DNA from: Candidatus Chryseobacterium colombiense | Lineage (GTDB): Bacteria; Bacteroidota; Bacteroidia; Flavobacteriales; Weeksellaceae | Reading direction: 5' to 3' | Assembly: GCA_029203185.1 (NCBI GenBank) | Contig: CP119310.1 | Coordinates: 558,001 to 622,000, forward strand | DNA: 64,000 bases | Part shown: piece by piece, positions 1 to 7,831 of the stretch | How positions within the stretch are numbered: position 1 is the first letter of the stretch | Layout: each line of letters opens with the position of its first letter | Notes under the pieces: generated by a model | The model's database searches: none | Told to the model about the DNA's origin: nothing | The model's input: the letters and a program-made list of their open reading frames with translations, nothing else | Made by a program: the position numbers and the translations under genes

Positions 1-2640
1 TTTTCTGGAAAGTGCGTGCGTGCTGGAAAACATGAGGTAATCATTAATTCCATTGTGTAAATCTGCTCCACCAGCCAACACCATATCTGATTTGCCTAAG
101 ACTAATTCCTGACAAGCCAGATCAATCGCTGCCAGAGAAGAAGCACAGGCTGCATCAACGGTATAATTTCTTCCGCCTAAATCTAATCGGTTGGTAATTC
201 TTCCGGCGATAACGTTTGCTAAAATTCCTGGAAATGAATCTTCCGTGGTGTGCGGAAAGGCTTCCTTCACTTCTTCATGAAGTTCACCGAAAACCTGCTT
301 ATAATATCCTCTGAAACTGTAGCTGTTGGCTAAATCATTCCCGCCTTCGGCACCGATGATTACAGAAATATTTTCTCTGTTTGTATGTTTTTCACCATAA
401 CCGGCATCGTCCATTGCGCGTTTAGCCACCAATAAAGTCAGTAATTGTGTTGGCTCTATTGCTGCCAGAGATTGTGGCGGAATTCCGAACGCTAATGGAT
501 CGAAATCGATTTTTGGAATAAATCCGCCCCATTTTGAATGGGAAACATCAGCTTCGTTGGAATCTGGGTGATAGTATAATTCTTTATTCCATCTTTCGTC
601 AGGAACTTCAGTTACACTGTCTTTTCCAAGAACAATATTTCTCCAGTATTCCTCTAGATTTTTAGCATCAGGGAAAATACATTCCATTCCTATAATAGCG
701 ATGTCCAAAGGTTTTTCTACAGAAACAGGCTCTTCTGAAAGCTCAGCTTCCTGAATATATTTTTGGTTATGAATGCTTACATTGTCGTGTAATTCATTCA
801 AGGAAATTACCTTATCATGCATTGTTGCAATCTGACCGATCATATACATTCCCAAATCCAGTTGATCTTCTTTAGGAATATTAACCAATTGATCGCCTTG
901 ACGTTCAACGCCTTTTGCTGCAATTCTTAAACGGCCGACGTTTAATTTTTCAAGCTGTTCCCAGACTTCTTTTTTATCAGTTCCAGCAGCAATTAATTTA
1001 GATTTTTCTTCATTAAAATATTTGGCAAAAGCTGTATCTAAACAACGGGTTTCGTGTCCGGGAGCGGTTTCCAGTAATACTGTTTCTTTTGCCTGCATCG
1101 CCTGCAGCTGGAATTCTTCCTGAATCGCACCACATTCTACAGCTTCCTTCGTGTACAAATAAGCAGTTCCCATTAAAACTCCGACTTTTACACCTCTTGC
1201 AGCCAATGGAGCCGCCATAATGGAAACAAACGCCGTTGAAAAATCATTATGAATTCCGCCTGCAAAAAATACACTGATGTTTTCAGGATGGTCTTCTTTT
1301 AAAATTCTTTCAATCTGTTTTTCCCAAAGAACGGTGCTGGAAAGCGGACCAACGTGACCACCACATTCACGGCCTTCGAAAATGAAATTCGTAGCACCTT
1401 CTTTCAGGAAAATATCCAAAAGAGCAGGAGAGGGAACATGTAAAAATGTTTTTATTCCCGCTTTTTCGAAAATTTTTGCCTGAGCCGGTCTTCCTCCTGC
1501 AATTAAAACAACAGGTGGTTTTGCTTCTAAAATATAAGAAGTTTGCTCATCTCTCAATTCCTGTGGAGCAAATCCTAAAATTCCTACACCCCAGGTTTTT
1601 TCTCCAGCTAAATTTTTGGTGTCAAATACCAAAGATTTTGCAGCATTACCTTTTAATAAAGATAAAGCAACGAATGGTAAAGCTCCTGATTCAGCCACCG
1701 CATTGGCGAATGCCGGAACATCGCTTACACGGGTCATTGGACCTTGTGCAATGGGATATTTTAAGTTGAGATCTTTCGCTAAAATATTTTCCTGATCGAT
1801 AATCTGAAGAGCTTTCGCCTGTTTCAGATGACCGTACATAGCTTCTTTAAAACCAAAAACTAATTTTTTCAGATTCTTAAAATCTTCATATAAGTCAATT
1901 GCCAAAGAAATATCCTGTCCCATAGGAATATAGCTCTTGCTTACATCAAGATCTGTGAAATATTCTGTAAGCTCTTCTGAAGTTGCATTTTCAGGCAGGA
2001 ATGGAGAGTTAGGCCTCACCAATACACGATGATTGGCAATGATTTTTGTTTCTGTTCCGTTTAATTTTGAAAATAGATCTTTAATTTCTTTGGGAACAGA
2101 AGTTTCCGGGAACAAGGCAAGTTGGCTGTCCAGCACTATGCCGGCTGCTCCGAGGGATTTTGTGGCGGCAGCGGTATGAAGTCCGATTCCGCCCTGTACC
2201 CAAACAGGAATAGATTTAATTTCTTTGATGATCCGCTGATATAATACAAATGTGGATTCATATCCGACCAATCCTCCGGCTTCATTACCTTTAATGATGA
2301 TGCCTTTTGCACCAGATTGCTCTGCTTGCCTGGCTTCTTCCAAACTGCTAACCTGATAAATGATTGGCAGATTCCAGGAAGGGTTTGTTGGAATTTGGAT
2401 CGGCTGAATAGCAAATTGTACCTTTTCCGAAATGTTGAGGGATATTGATTTTTCATTTGAAATATGAATACCATAATACGGTATATCTTTTTTATCAAGA
2501 AGATCAAGTGATTCTTGGGCAATCACCAACTCATGTCCTAAGCTTAAGACAGGGAACGCATCTGCTTCATAGAGTTTAATAATAAGATTAACATCCGGTT
2601 TTTCAAAAGGAGTTAATCCAATAATGGTTAAGTTTTTCAT
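1..2640 (-). CDS. Type I polyketide/PUFA-like synthase, N-terminal part, with tandem FMN-barrel domains and ketosynthase (partial)
   Basis: The frame is open from ATG at 2640 to the window edge (880 codons); the C-terminus lies outside. Residues 1-280 resemble half of a nitronate monooxygenase/PfaD-type TIM barrel, but the EAGGLVG motif has Leu124 where the family has His. Residues 285-630 form a second, intact-looking barrel: YPIAQGPM at 295 and ECGGHVG with His429, followed by an AGGIH phosphate-binding strand. A ketosynthase starts near 645 (DIAIIGMECIFP) and carries the active-site motif VDAACASSL with Cys832. In PUFA synthases the PfaD enoyl reductase is usually a separate protein; here it is fused ahead of the KS, so chain elongation with built-in enoyl reduction is inferred. 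AT, ACP and KR domains would be expected further left. An in-frame ATG at 2679 would add 13 residues, but it falls almost on the predicted transcription start, so 2640 is preferred. The product is unknown. Confidence 0.88.
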   Translation of the reverse strand, partial: MKNLTIIGLTPFEKPDVNLIIKLYEADAFPVLSLGHELVIAQESLDLLDKKDIPYYGIHISNEKSISLNISEKVQFAIQPIQIPTNPSWNLPIIYQVSSLEEARQAEQSGAKGIIIKGNEAGGLVGYESTFVLYQRIIKEIKSIPVWVQGGIGLHTAAATKSLGAAGIVLDSQLALFPETSVPKEIKDLFSKLNGTETKIIANHRVLVRPNSPFLPENATSEELTEYFTDLDVSKSYIPMGQDISLAIDLYEDFKNLKKLVFGFKEAMYGHLKQAKALQIIDQENILAKDLNLKYPIAQGPMTRVSDVPAFANAVAESGALPFVALSLLKGNAAKSLVFDTKNLAGEKTWGVGILGFAPQELRDEQTSYILEAKPPVVLIAGGRPAQAKIFEKAGIKTFLHVPSPALLDIFLKEGATNFIFEGRECGGHVGPLSSTVLWEKQIERILKEDHPENISVFFAGGIHNDFSTAFVSIMAAPLAARGVKVGVLMGTAYLYTKEAVECGAIQEEFQLQAMQAKETVLLETAPGHETRCLDTAFAKYFNEEKSKLIAAGTDKKEVWEQLEKLNVGRLRIAAKGVERQGDQLVNIPKEDQLDLGMYMIGQIATMHDKVISLNELHDNVSIHNQKYIQEAELSEEPVSVEKPLDIAIIGMECIFPDAKNLEEYWRNIVLGKDSVTEVPDERWNKELYYHPDSNEADVSHSKWGGFIPKIDFDPLAFGIPPQSLAAIEPTQLLTLLVAKRAMDDAGYGEKHTNRENISVIIGAEGGNDLANSYSFRGYYKQVFGELHEEVKEAFPHTTEDSFPGILANVIAGRITNRLDLGGRNYTVDAACASSLAAIDLACQELVLGKSDMVLAGGADLHNGINDYLMFSSTHALSRK

Positions 2641-3584
2641 TGTGTTGTTGATATTGAAATGATGGAAGGGGAATTTCATATATAAATACCAAACTTACTG
2701 TTGTAAAAATTGATACTTCATTATGAAGTGATAAAAGTAGTTAATTTTTATGATATTTTCAATAATAAACGATATTTGATAATAATTTTTTAACATTAAT
2801 GAAATATAGAGATTAAATATCTGATATTTAATTATTTACATGTTTTTTGCGTTTTTATTTTAATCCTTAGCTTTTATAGAGGTAAATTAATTTTGTGTTA
2901 TATTGATGTTATCTATTGAATAATAGTGTGTTTATCAATGAGGTAGTTATTTTTATTCATTGAATAGTGAGTAAAATAACTGATTTTAAATAGTTTGTTA
3001 CTGATATATTTATAATGATAAAGATAATTTGATAATAATTTATTAATACAAAAGTTATTCACTATATACATCTGATGTATGTAGTTTCAATTAGGCTCTT
3101 AGAATTAAGAAAATGTAGTGTTTAGTAGGTATGGTAAACAAATATATAAATAAAATAAAATATTTCAATAATATGAGAATTGTTTTTTATCAGAAAATTA
3201 TGTAAACTATTATACTTGAAAATTCAAGTTATGGAGTATTTTGAGGAGATGGTTTGGTAAATTTAGGGAAAATATTAGTTTTTCTGACTATAACGGACAT
3301 ATTTAGTAAAAGAATTTTAATATGAATTGAATGTTTCTAAAAAAAATAATAAATAATTGTTTTTGTAACACTAGGGTATCAATATTATTTTTAAATTTGA
3401 AAATATTACATCAACTGATTGTACCAAAAGATTTATATCTAAATCAACCGTGATCAATTCCATCATATTGGATGATATTACAGGAATAAAAGATAATCAA
3501 TGGTATTCATCAGACCATTGTTATCTCTGCTTTTCTGTGTTTCGCCAATAATTAATAAAAACTAAAAACTAAAACAGTGTAAAC
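2641..3584. other. Long AT-rich divergent intergenic region
   Basis: No coding frame was found in this gap between the PKS gene and the divergent flavoenzyme genes. It is strongly AT-rich, with many short A and T runs. It holds the PKS promoter/operator near 2690-2729, and a second TAnnTTTG match (TAAATTTG, 3392-3399) that could serve the rightward operon with a leader of about 180 nt. In DNA this AT-rich such a match may be chance. Confidence 0.5.
2690..2729 (-). promoter_or_regulatory. Candidate promoter and operator of the PKS gene
   Basis: On the minus strand a perfect Bacteroidota -7 box TAAGTTTG lies at 2697-2690. A 15-bp palindrome ACTTCAT-T-ATGAAGT (2715-2729) sits where the -33 element should be, and no TTG is seen there. 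That position fits an activator-dependent promoter or a repressor site. The leader would be about 45 nt. Function is inferred from position and symmetry only. Confidence 0.45.
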
Positions 3585-4775
3585 ATGAAAACAGAAAACT
3601 ATGACGTTATCGTCATTGGCGGAGGTGCGATCGGTTTGGCTACCGCTTATCATCTTGGTCAACGAAAAGCAAAAACCCTTGTTCTAGAGCAATTTACCTT
3701 TGTGAATCAATTGGGAAGTTCAGCAGGAGTTTCAAGGCAGTTCAGAATTCCATATCCTGATGAATATATGGTACAAATGGCTCTGGATGCTGAACCTTAT
3801 TGGGCTGAACTGCAAAAAAAAACCGATGAACCATTACTGGATAAAGTTGGAACGCTTTGGTTTGGAGATCCTAATGTACATTCCACCGAAGGAAATATTG
3901 CTGAAGCTGAAGAGGCATTAAAAGCATTAAAAGTTCCTTATACAACCCTTACGGCAAAAGAGATTGAAGAAAAATATCACTTTAAAAATCTTCCTGAAAC
4001 ATATACAGGACTTTTTCAGCCGGATGGAGCGAGCATCAATTTTAAAGCAACCATAGAAACCCTTTTAGAGCTTTGTAAAAAAGAAGAAAGTGTTATACTG
4101 GAAGAAAATTCTCCGGTTCTTAAAATCAACCAGATCGGTGATCTTTTTGAAGTTGAAACTCCGAATGGGATTTATATTTCTAAAAAGCTGGCTATTATTC
4201 CCGGTCCCTATATCAACAGTGTTATCAATTTACTGAATTTTAAAATCCAGGCGACGTACTGGAATATGTCTTCTGCTTATTTTAAAAAGACAGATCCTGA
4301 TATTCAGTATCCTACCTGGTTTGTATTCCAAAACCCTGTTGGAAAAAATGGAAATCAGTTTTACGGTTTTCCTTCGGTAGACTGGGATCACCCTGACTAT
4401 ATTCGTGTAGCACCGGATTTTGTAATCACTCCGCTAGATGATCCGAGTGAAAGAACTTTAATTCCTAATCCATTGGAGCTAGGCTATACTTCCGAATGGG
4501 TAGAAGAGCATATGACAGGTTTGGCGGTAGAACCAGAATATACTTCAACATGTCTTATTTCACTCAGTACAATTGCCAATAAAGAATTGCTGATTGATTT
4601 TGCGCCAAGTTATGTTCCGAATCACAAAAATATTGTGGTGTATGCAACAGGTTGGGCGGCAAAATTTACTCCGTTTCTGGGTAAAATAATGTCAGATCTT
4701 GCTTTGGACGGGCATACGGATTTTGATATTAGCCCATTCCAATTAGGACAAAATTATTTTAGAAAACTCATTTAA
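3585..4775 (+). CDS. FAD-dependent oxidoreductase, monomeric sarcosine oxidase / N-methyl-amino-acid oxidase family
   Basis: A 396-residue flavoprotein. The Rossmann motif GGGAIG is at residues 12-17, and the family signature GSSAGVSRQFR at 44-54 matches the GSS-G-SR--R segment of monomeric sarcosine and N-methyltryptophan oxidases. Cys323 (in STCLISLS) aligns with the cysteine that binds FAD covalently in sarcosine oxidase, and a GWAAKFTPFLG segment near 357 closes the flavin site. The family oxidises secondary or N-methyl amines to imines with release of H2O2. The length is typical, and no signal peptide is seen, so it is probably cytoplasmic. It lies 15 bp upstream of a second flavin amine oxidase, so the two are very likely co-transcribed. 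They diverge from the PKS, which suggests tailoring or supply of an amine for that pathway, although ordinary amino-acid catabolism is possible. Confidence 0.85.
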   Translation: MKTENYDVIVIGGGAIGLATAYHLGQRKAKTLVLEQFTFVNQLGSSAGVSRQFRIPYPDEYMVQMALDAEPYWAELQKKTDEPLLDKVGTLWFGDPNVHSTEGNIAEAEEALKALKVPYTTLTAKEIEEKYHFKNLPETYTGLFQPDGASINFKATIETLLELCKKEESVILEENSPVLKINQIGDLFEVETPNGIYISKKLAIIPGPYINSVINLLNFKIQATYWNMSSAYFKKTDPDIQYPTWFVFQNPVGKNGNQFYGFPSVDWDHPDYIRVAPDFVITPLDDPSERTLIPNPLELGYTSEWVEEHMTGLAVEPEYTSTCLISLSTIANKELLIDFAPSYVPNHKNIVVYATGWAAKFTPFLGKIMSDLALDGHTDFDISPFQLGQNYFRKLI

Positions 4776-4790
4776 AAACTAAAGAATACC

Positions 4791-6551
4791 ATGAACAAAA
4801 ACACTCCTCTGAATCCGGAAATGCATCCGGATTTAAAAATTGAAGTGGCCGTTATAGGAGCCGGAACTTCTGGATTATACACTGCTTATCGTTTAGTAGC
4901 AGACAAAAAGTTTAATGCCTCCGATGTCCAGATCTTCGACATGAATAATAAGCTGGGTGGAAGACTCGAATCTGTAATCATGCCCGGAATGAATTTTTGG
5001 GGAGAACTGGGAGGGATGCGTTACCTTACTTCTCAAGAAATTGTAACTACGCTCATTGAGGGTTATACAGATCCGGATGACCATACTAAAAAAATCCCTG
5101 TTTTAAAAGATGTGATGACCCCGGTTCCTTTTCCTATGGGTGATCCTACAAAACTGTTAATGTACCTGAGAAAAGAACACTTTAAGCAGGATGCGTGGAA
5201 TGTTGCTCAGTCAGAAGGTAAGAAGCTTCCGACAAGATATTATCTTAATGATGATGATTTGGGATTCAGTTCAGATCAGCTGTTTAATAAAATCATTTAT
5301 GACGTACTCATGGCCGATCCATGGGTTGCCGAAACTTATGGGGAGTTAATAAAAAGAGGGGAAACGATTTATGATTATTCGTTTGAATTAACAAGTTTTG
5401 ACTGGGATCAGATTAAGCCAAGGCTGGTGTACAACTTTCCTAATTCTCCTTATGACGGACGTAAAGTAAATGATTTGGGTTTCTGGAACTTAATCAAAGA
5501 TCAGGTTTCGCAGGAAGGATATGAGTTCTTAGCCAATGCAGGCGGATATTATTCCAATACGATTAACTGGAATTCTGCGGAAGCATTCCCGTATATGGTG
5601 GGAGACTTCTCTGCCGGAACTATTTATAAAACGATCGAAGAAGGATATGACAGCATTGCCTATGCTTTGGCCAATTCTTACATGGAAAATGAAGGAGCTT
5701 GTATTTGGTCTGAAAACAAACTGATTACCTTTAAAAAAGATTACGAATTAGGAGCTACTCATCAGTATGAACTGGTATTCTTAAATCTAAGAAGCAATAA
5801 AGAGTGGAAGGTATATGCCAATAAGATTGTTCTTGGAATGCCTAGAAAATCTTTAGAACTTCTGGATCAGAATAATTTCTTCTTTAATATTAATCAGAAT
5901 TCAACATTGAATTACAATATCCGCTCTGTAATTATGGAACCTGCTTTCAAAATTCTGATGGGCTTTCCGTATCCTTGGTGGAAAGAGTTGGGAATCGATT
6001 CCGGGCATTCTATCACCGATTTACCGATGAGGCAATGTTATTATTTCGGGACAGATCCGCAGACAGATAACTCCATGCTGTTGGGAAGCTACGGGGATAT
6101 GGAAACCGAGACTTTCTGGAAGGCGCTTTCAGACGATAAAATCCTTTTTGAAGTAAAAGCTGCAAAATCGGCATCTTTAAAAGAACTGCATGAGTTAGAT
6201 GATGTGCAGGCTACCAAACTGATGGTGGGCGAGCTGATGAATCAGCTTCGCGAACTTCACGGTGATCAGGTGACTATTCCGGAACCTTATGTAACCTATT
6301 TCAAGGATTGGACGGATGATCCTTTCGGAGCTGGATATCATGCGTGGAAAGCAGGATATTCAGTTAAAAATGTAATGCCGTATATGAGAAAACCGGTTGT
6401 TGACGAGGCTATCCATATCATAGGGGAAGCGTATTCGGATCAGCAAGGCTGGGTGGAAGGAGCTTTCTGTGAAGCTGAAAAAATGCTGCAGGAGCACTTT
6501 GGTTTAAAGCGCCCTTATTGGCTGAGTGATGATTATTACTTAGGCTGGTAA
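4791..6551 (+). CDS. Flavin amine oxidase / L-amino-acid oxidase family protein
   Basis: A 586-residue protein with an N-terminal dinucleotide-binding motif (VIGAGTSGLYTAYRL, about residues 22-36). The second FAD contacts GGRLES and GELGGMRY of the amine-oxidase superfamily follow, and near the C-terminus is the closing FAD motif GEAYSDQQGWVEGAF. The large substrate domain between them carries no diagnostic motif, so the substrate (L-amino acid, polyamine or aromatic amine) is not known. There is no secretion signal. The gene follows the sarcosine-oxidase-like gene by 15 bp and ends at a strong terminator, so the two form a closed two-gene operon. Both enzymes would give an imine plus H2O2. 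A role with the neighbouring PKS is inferred from position only. Confidence 0.82.
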   Translation: MNKNTPLNPEMHPDLKIEVAVIGAGTSGLYTAYRLVADKKFNASDVQIFDMNNKLGGRLESVIMPGMNFWGELGGMRYLTSQEIVTTLIEGYTDPDDHTKKIPVLKDVMTPVPFPMGDPTKLLMYLRKEHFKQDAWNVAQSEGKKLPTRYYLNDDDLGFSSDQLFNKIIYDVLMADPWVAETYGELIKRGETIYDYSFELTSFDWDQIKPRLVYNFPNSPYDGRKVNDLGFWNLIKDQVSQEGYEFLANAGGYYSNTINWNSAEAFPYMVGDFSAGTIYKTIEEGYDSIAYALANSYMENEGACIWSENKLITFKKDYELGATHQYELVFLNLRSNKEWKVYANKIVLGMPRKSLELLDQNNFFFNINQNSTLNYNIRSVIMEPAFKILMGFPYPWWKELGIDSGHSITDLPMRQCYYFGTDPQTDNSMLLGSYGDMETETFWKALSDDKILFEVKAAKSASLKELHELDDVQATKLMVGELMNQLRELHGDQVTIPEPYVTYFKDWTDDPFGAGYHAWKAGYSVKNVMPYMRKPVVDEAIHIIGEAYSDQQGWVEGAFCEAEKMLQEHFGLKRPYWLSDDYYLGW

Positions 6552-6565
6552 TAAAAAATAATAAG

Positions 6566-6596
6566 AAACCATCTCTTTATTGGGATGGTTTTTTTT
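6566..6596 (+). terminator. Rho-independent terminator of the amine oxidase operon
   Basis: Inverted repeat AAACCATC / GATGGTTT (6566-6573 with 6584-6591) and a following T run, 14 bp after the stop codon at 6551. Confidence 0.85.
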
Positions 6597-6665
6597 AATA
6601 ATAAAACCACCACAATTTAAAAATCGCAATGGTTTTTGATAAAATATAATAAGTGAATTTTTTGA

Positions 6666-7691
6666 TTATTTCATATGGGCTTTTATTCTTTCCTCCACAA
6701 TTCTCCAGTCGTATATATGAAAAACCTTACCGTTACTCATTGCTACAAAAATTCCTTTTGGAAATTTAGGGCCGAGATTGACATTGGTGACCTCAGAGCC
6801 GTCACTTTCTTTTGTAGAAACCGGAATTTCAGCGATTCTCCCTTTCATAGGATTTTCTCTTAAATAGACATTGAAGGTATCTTTCTGTTGGTTTGAAACC
6901 AAAATATAACCAGAGCTTGAAGAAGTAGGATAGATTGAAATTCCCTCTACATCAGATTTGAAATCTCCTTTTCCGAAAACGCCCAGTTCTTCATTGCCCT
7001 TTGCCGGATCTGCATAATATTGATGAACACCGAACATTTCATCAGAATAATAAATATATCCTGCCTCGTCATCAACAGCAATACTTTCGATTTCTTTTAA
7101 ACCGCTGTATTTTCCGAATTTTCTTACAACTTCTCCGGTAACCTTACCATTTTTTTCTACAAGTCTATACTGCCATAGATAACCGTCTTTAGGTCCTGAT
7201 TTTCTTCCCACTATGGCAAAGATTTCTGCTGTCTGAGGATTTTTATACATCGAGATTCCCATCGGTCCACGTTCCGTTTCGCCATCGAATACAGAGATTT
7301 CTCCCAATTCTTTTAAATCCGGAAGAGAATATAATTTTACTTTGTTCGTCTCTCTTTCTGTGGTTGCTGCAATATCGATCTTCTGTCCGTTCAGATCAAA
7401 TCCGTATTCGATATCTACATTGTTGGGGCGTTTTAATCCCAAAACTTTATGCATAATTTTTCCATCCAGATCAAAAGCATATAGTCCACCATTGGTATCT
7501 TTATCTGTCCCGATGATGATACTTTTTGAAGCATCCTTAGGATTAATCCAAATGGCAGGATCATCTGTGTCGTACATTACGGTTTCGGTAACAACAGAAG
7601 GTTGTAGTTTCCTTCCTAATGAACCTTGTCCTGCACAGTTCAACACAAAGGGCAGGAGGGATAATGTGATGATATAATTTATCTTTTTCAT
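6666..7691 (-). CDS. Beta-propeller phytase (3-phytase), lipoprotein
   Basis: A 341-residue protein with a lipoprotein-type signal (hydrophobic stretch ending LPFVLNCAGQG), so it is probably anchored at the cell surface or in the periplasm. The motif DTDDPAIWINP near residue 41 is the hallmark of Ca2+-dependent beta-propeller phytases. Further blades show GTDKDTNGGLYAFD, RPNNVDIEYGF, the region around residues 195-217 with IAVDDEAGYIYYSDE, and a SDVEGISIY segment. The family removes phosphate from myo-inositol hexakisphosphate. The length is normal and no key motif appears missing. It lies 140 bp downstream of a TonB receptor on the same strand, an arrangement that pairs surface phytate degradation with uptake. 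Phosphate-starvation control would be expected, but no Pho box was recognised. Confidence 0.9.
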   Translation of the reverse strand: MKKINYIITLSLLPFVLNCAGQGSLGRKLQPSVVTETVMYDTDDPAIWINPKDASKSIIIGTDKDTNGGLYAFDLDGKIMHKVLGLKRPNNVDIEYGFDLNGQKIDIAATTERETNKVKLYSLPDLKELGEISVFDGETERGPMGISMYKNPQTAEIFAIVGRKSGPKDGYLWQYRLVEKNGKVTGEVVRKFGKYSGLKEIESIAVDDEAGYIYYSDEMFGVHQYYADPAKGNEELGVFGKGDFKSDVEGISIYPTSSSSGYILVSNQQKDTFNVYLRENPMKGRIAEIPVSTKESDGSEVTNVNLGPKFPKGIFVAMSNGKVFHIYDWRIVEERIKAHMK

Positions 7692-7727
7692 TTAAATTTT
7701 AAAAATGCTTAATTTTTCTAACAGTTA

Positions 7728-7804
7728 TTTGTCATTCTGACGAAGGAAGAATCTCTTCAATATACAGATTCTTCACTCCGCTTCGCTATGTTCAGAATGA
7801 CAAA
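7728..7804. repeat. REP-like palindromic element
   Basis: A 77-bp nested palindrome in the gap between the TonB receptor and the phytase. Outer arms TTTGTCATTCTGA (7728-7740) and TCAGAATGACAAA (7792-7804) match perfectly; inner arms GAAGAATCT (7746-7754) and AGATTCTTC (7766-7774) also match. From general knowledge, similar GTCATTCTGA...GAAGAATCT elements are dispersed in many Bacteroidota genomes. Only one copy is visible here. As RNA it would fold into a long hairpin and could partly uncouple phytase from receptor expression. Confidence 0.75.
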
Positions 7805-7831
7805 CTAAGAAGCTGGTTTGGAAATGTTCAA

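Noticed and set aside
1446..1769. Plus-strand 107-codon frame and the minus-strand frame at 2136-2522 inside the PKS
   Set aside because: Both lie inside the continuous PKS frame, which has strong domain motifs; they are in other frames without sense.
2641..2679. Longer PKS N-terminus from ATG at 2679
   Set aside because: It would begin only a few bases from the predicted transcription start, and the added 13 residues do not look like part of the fold.
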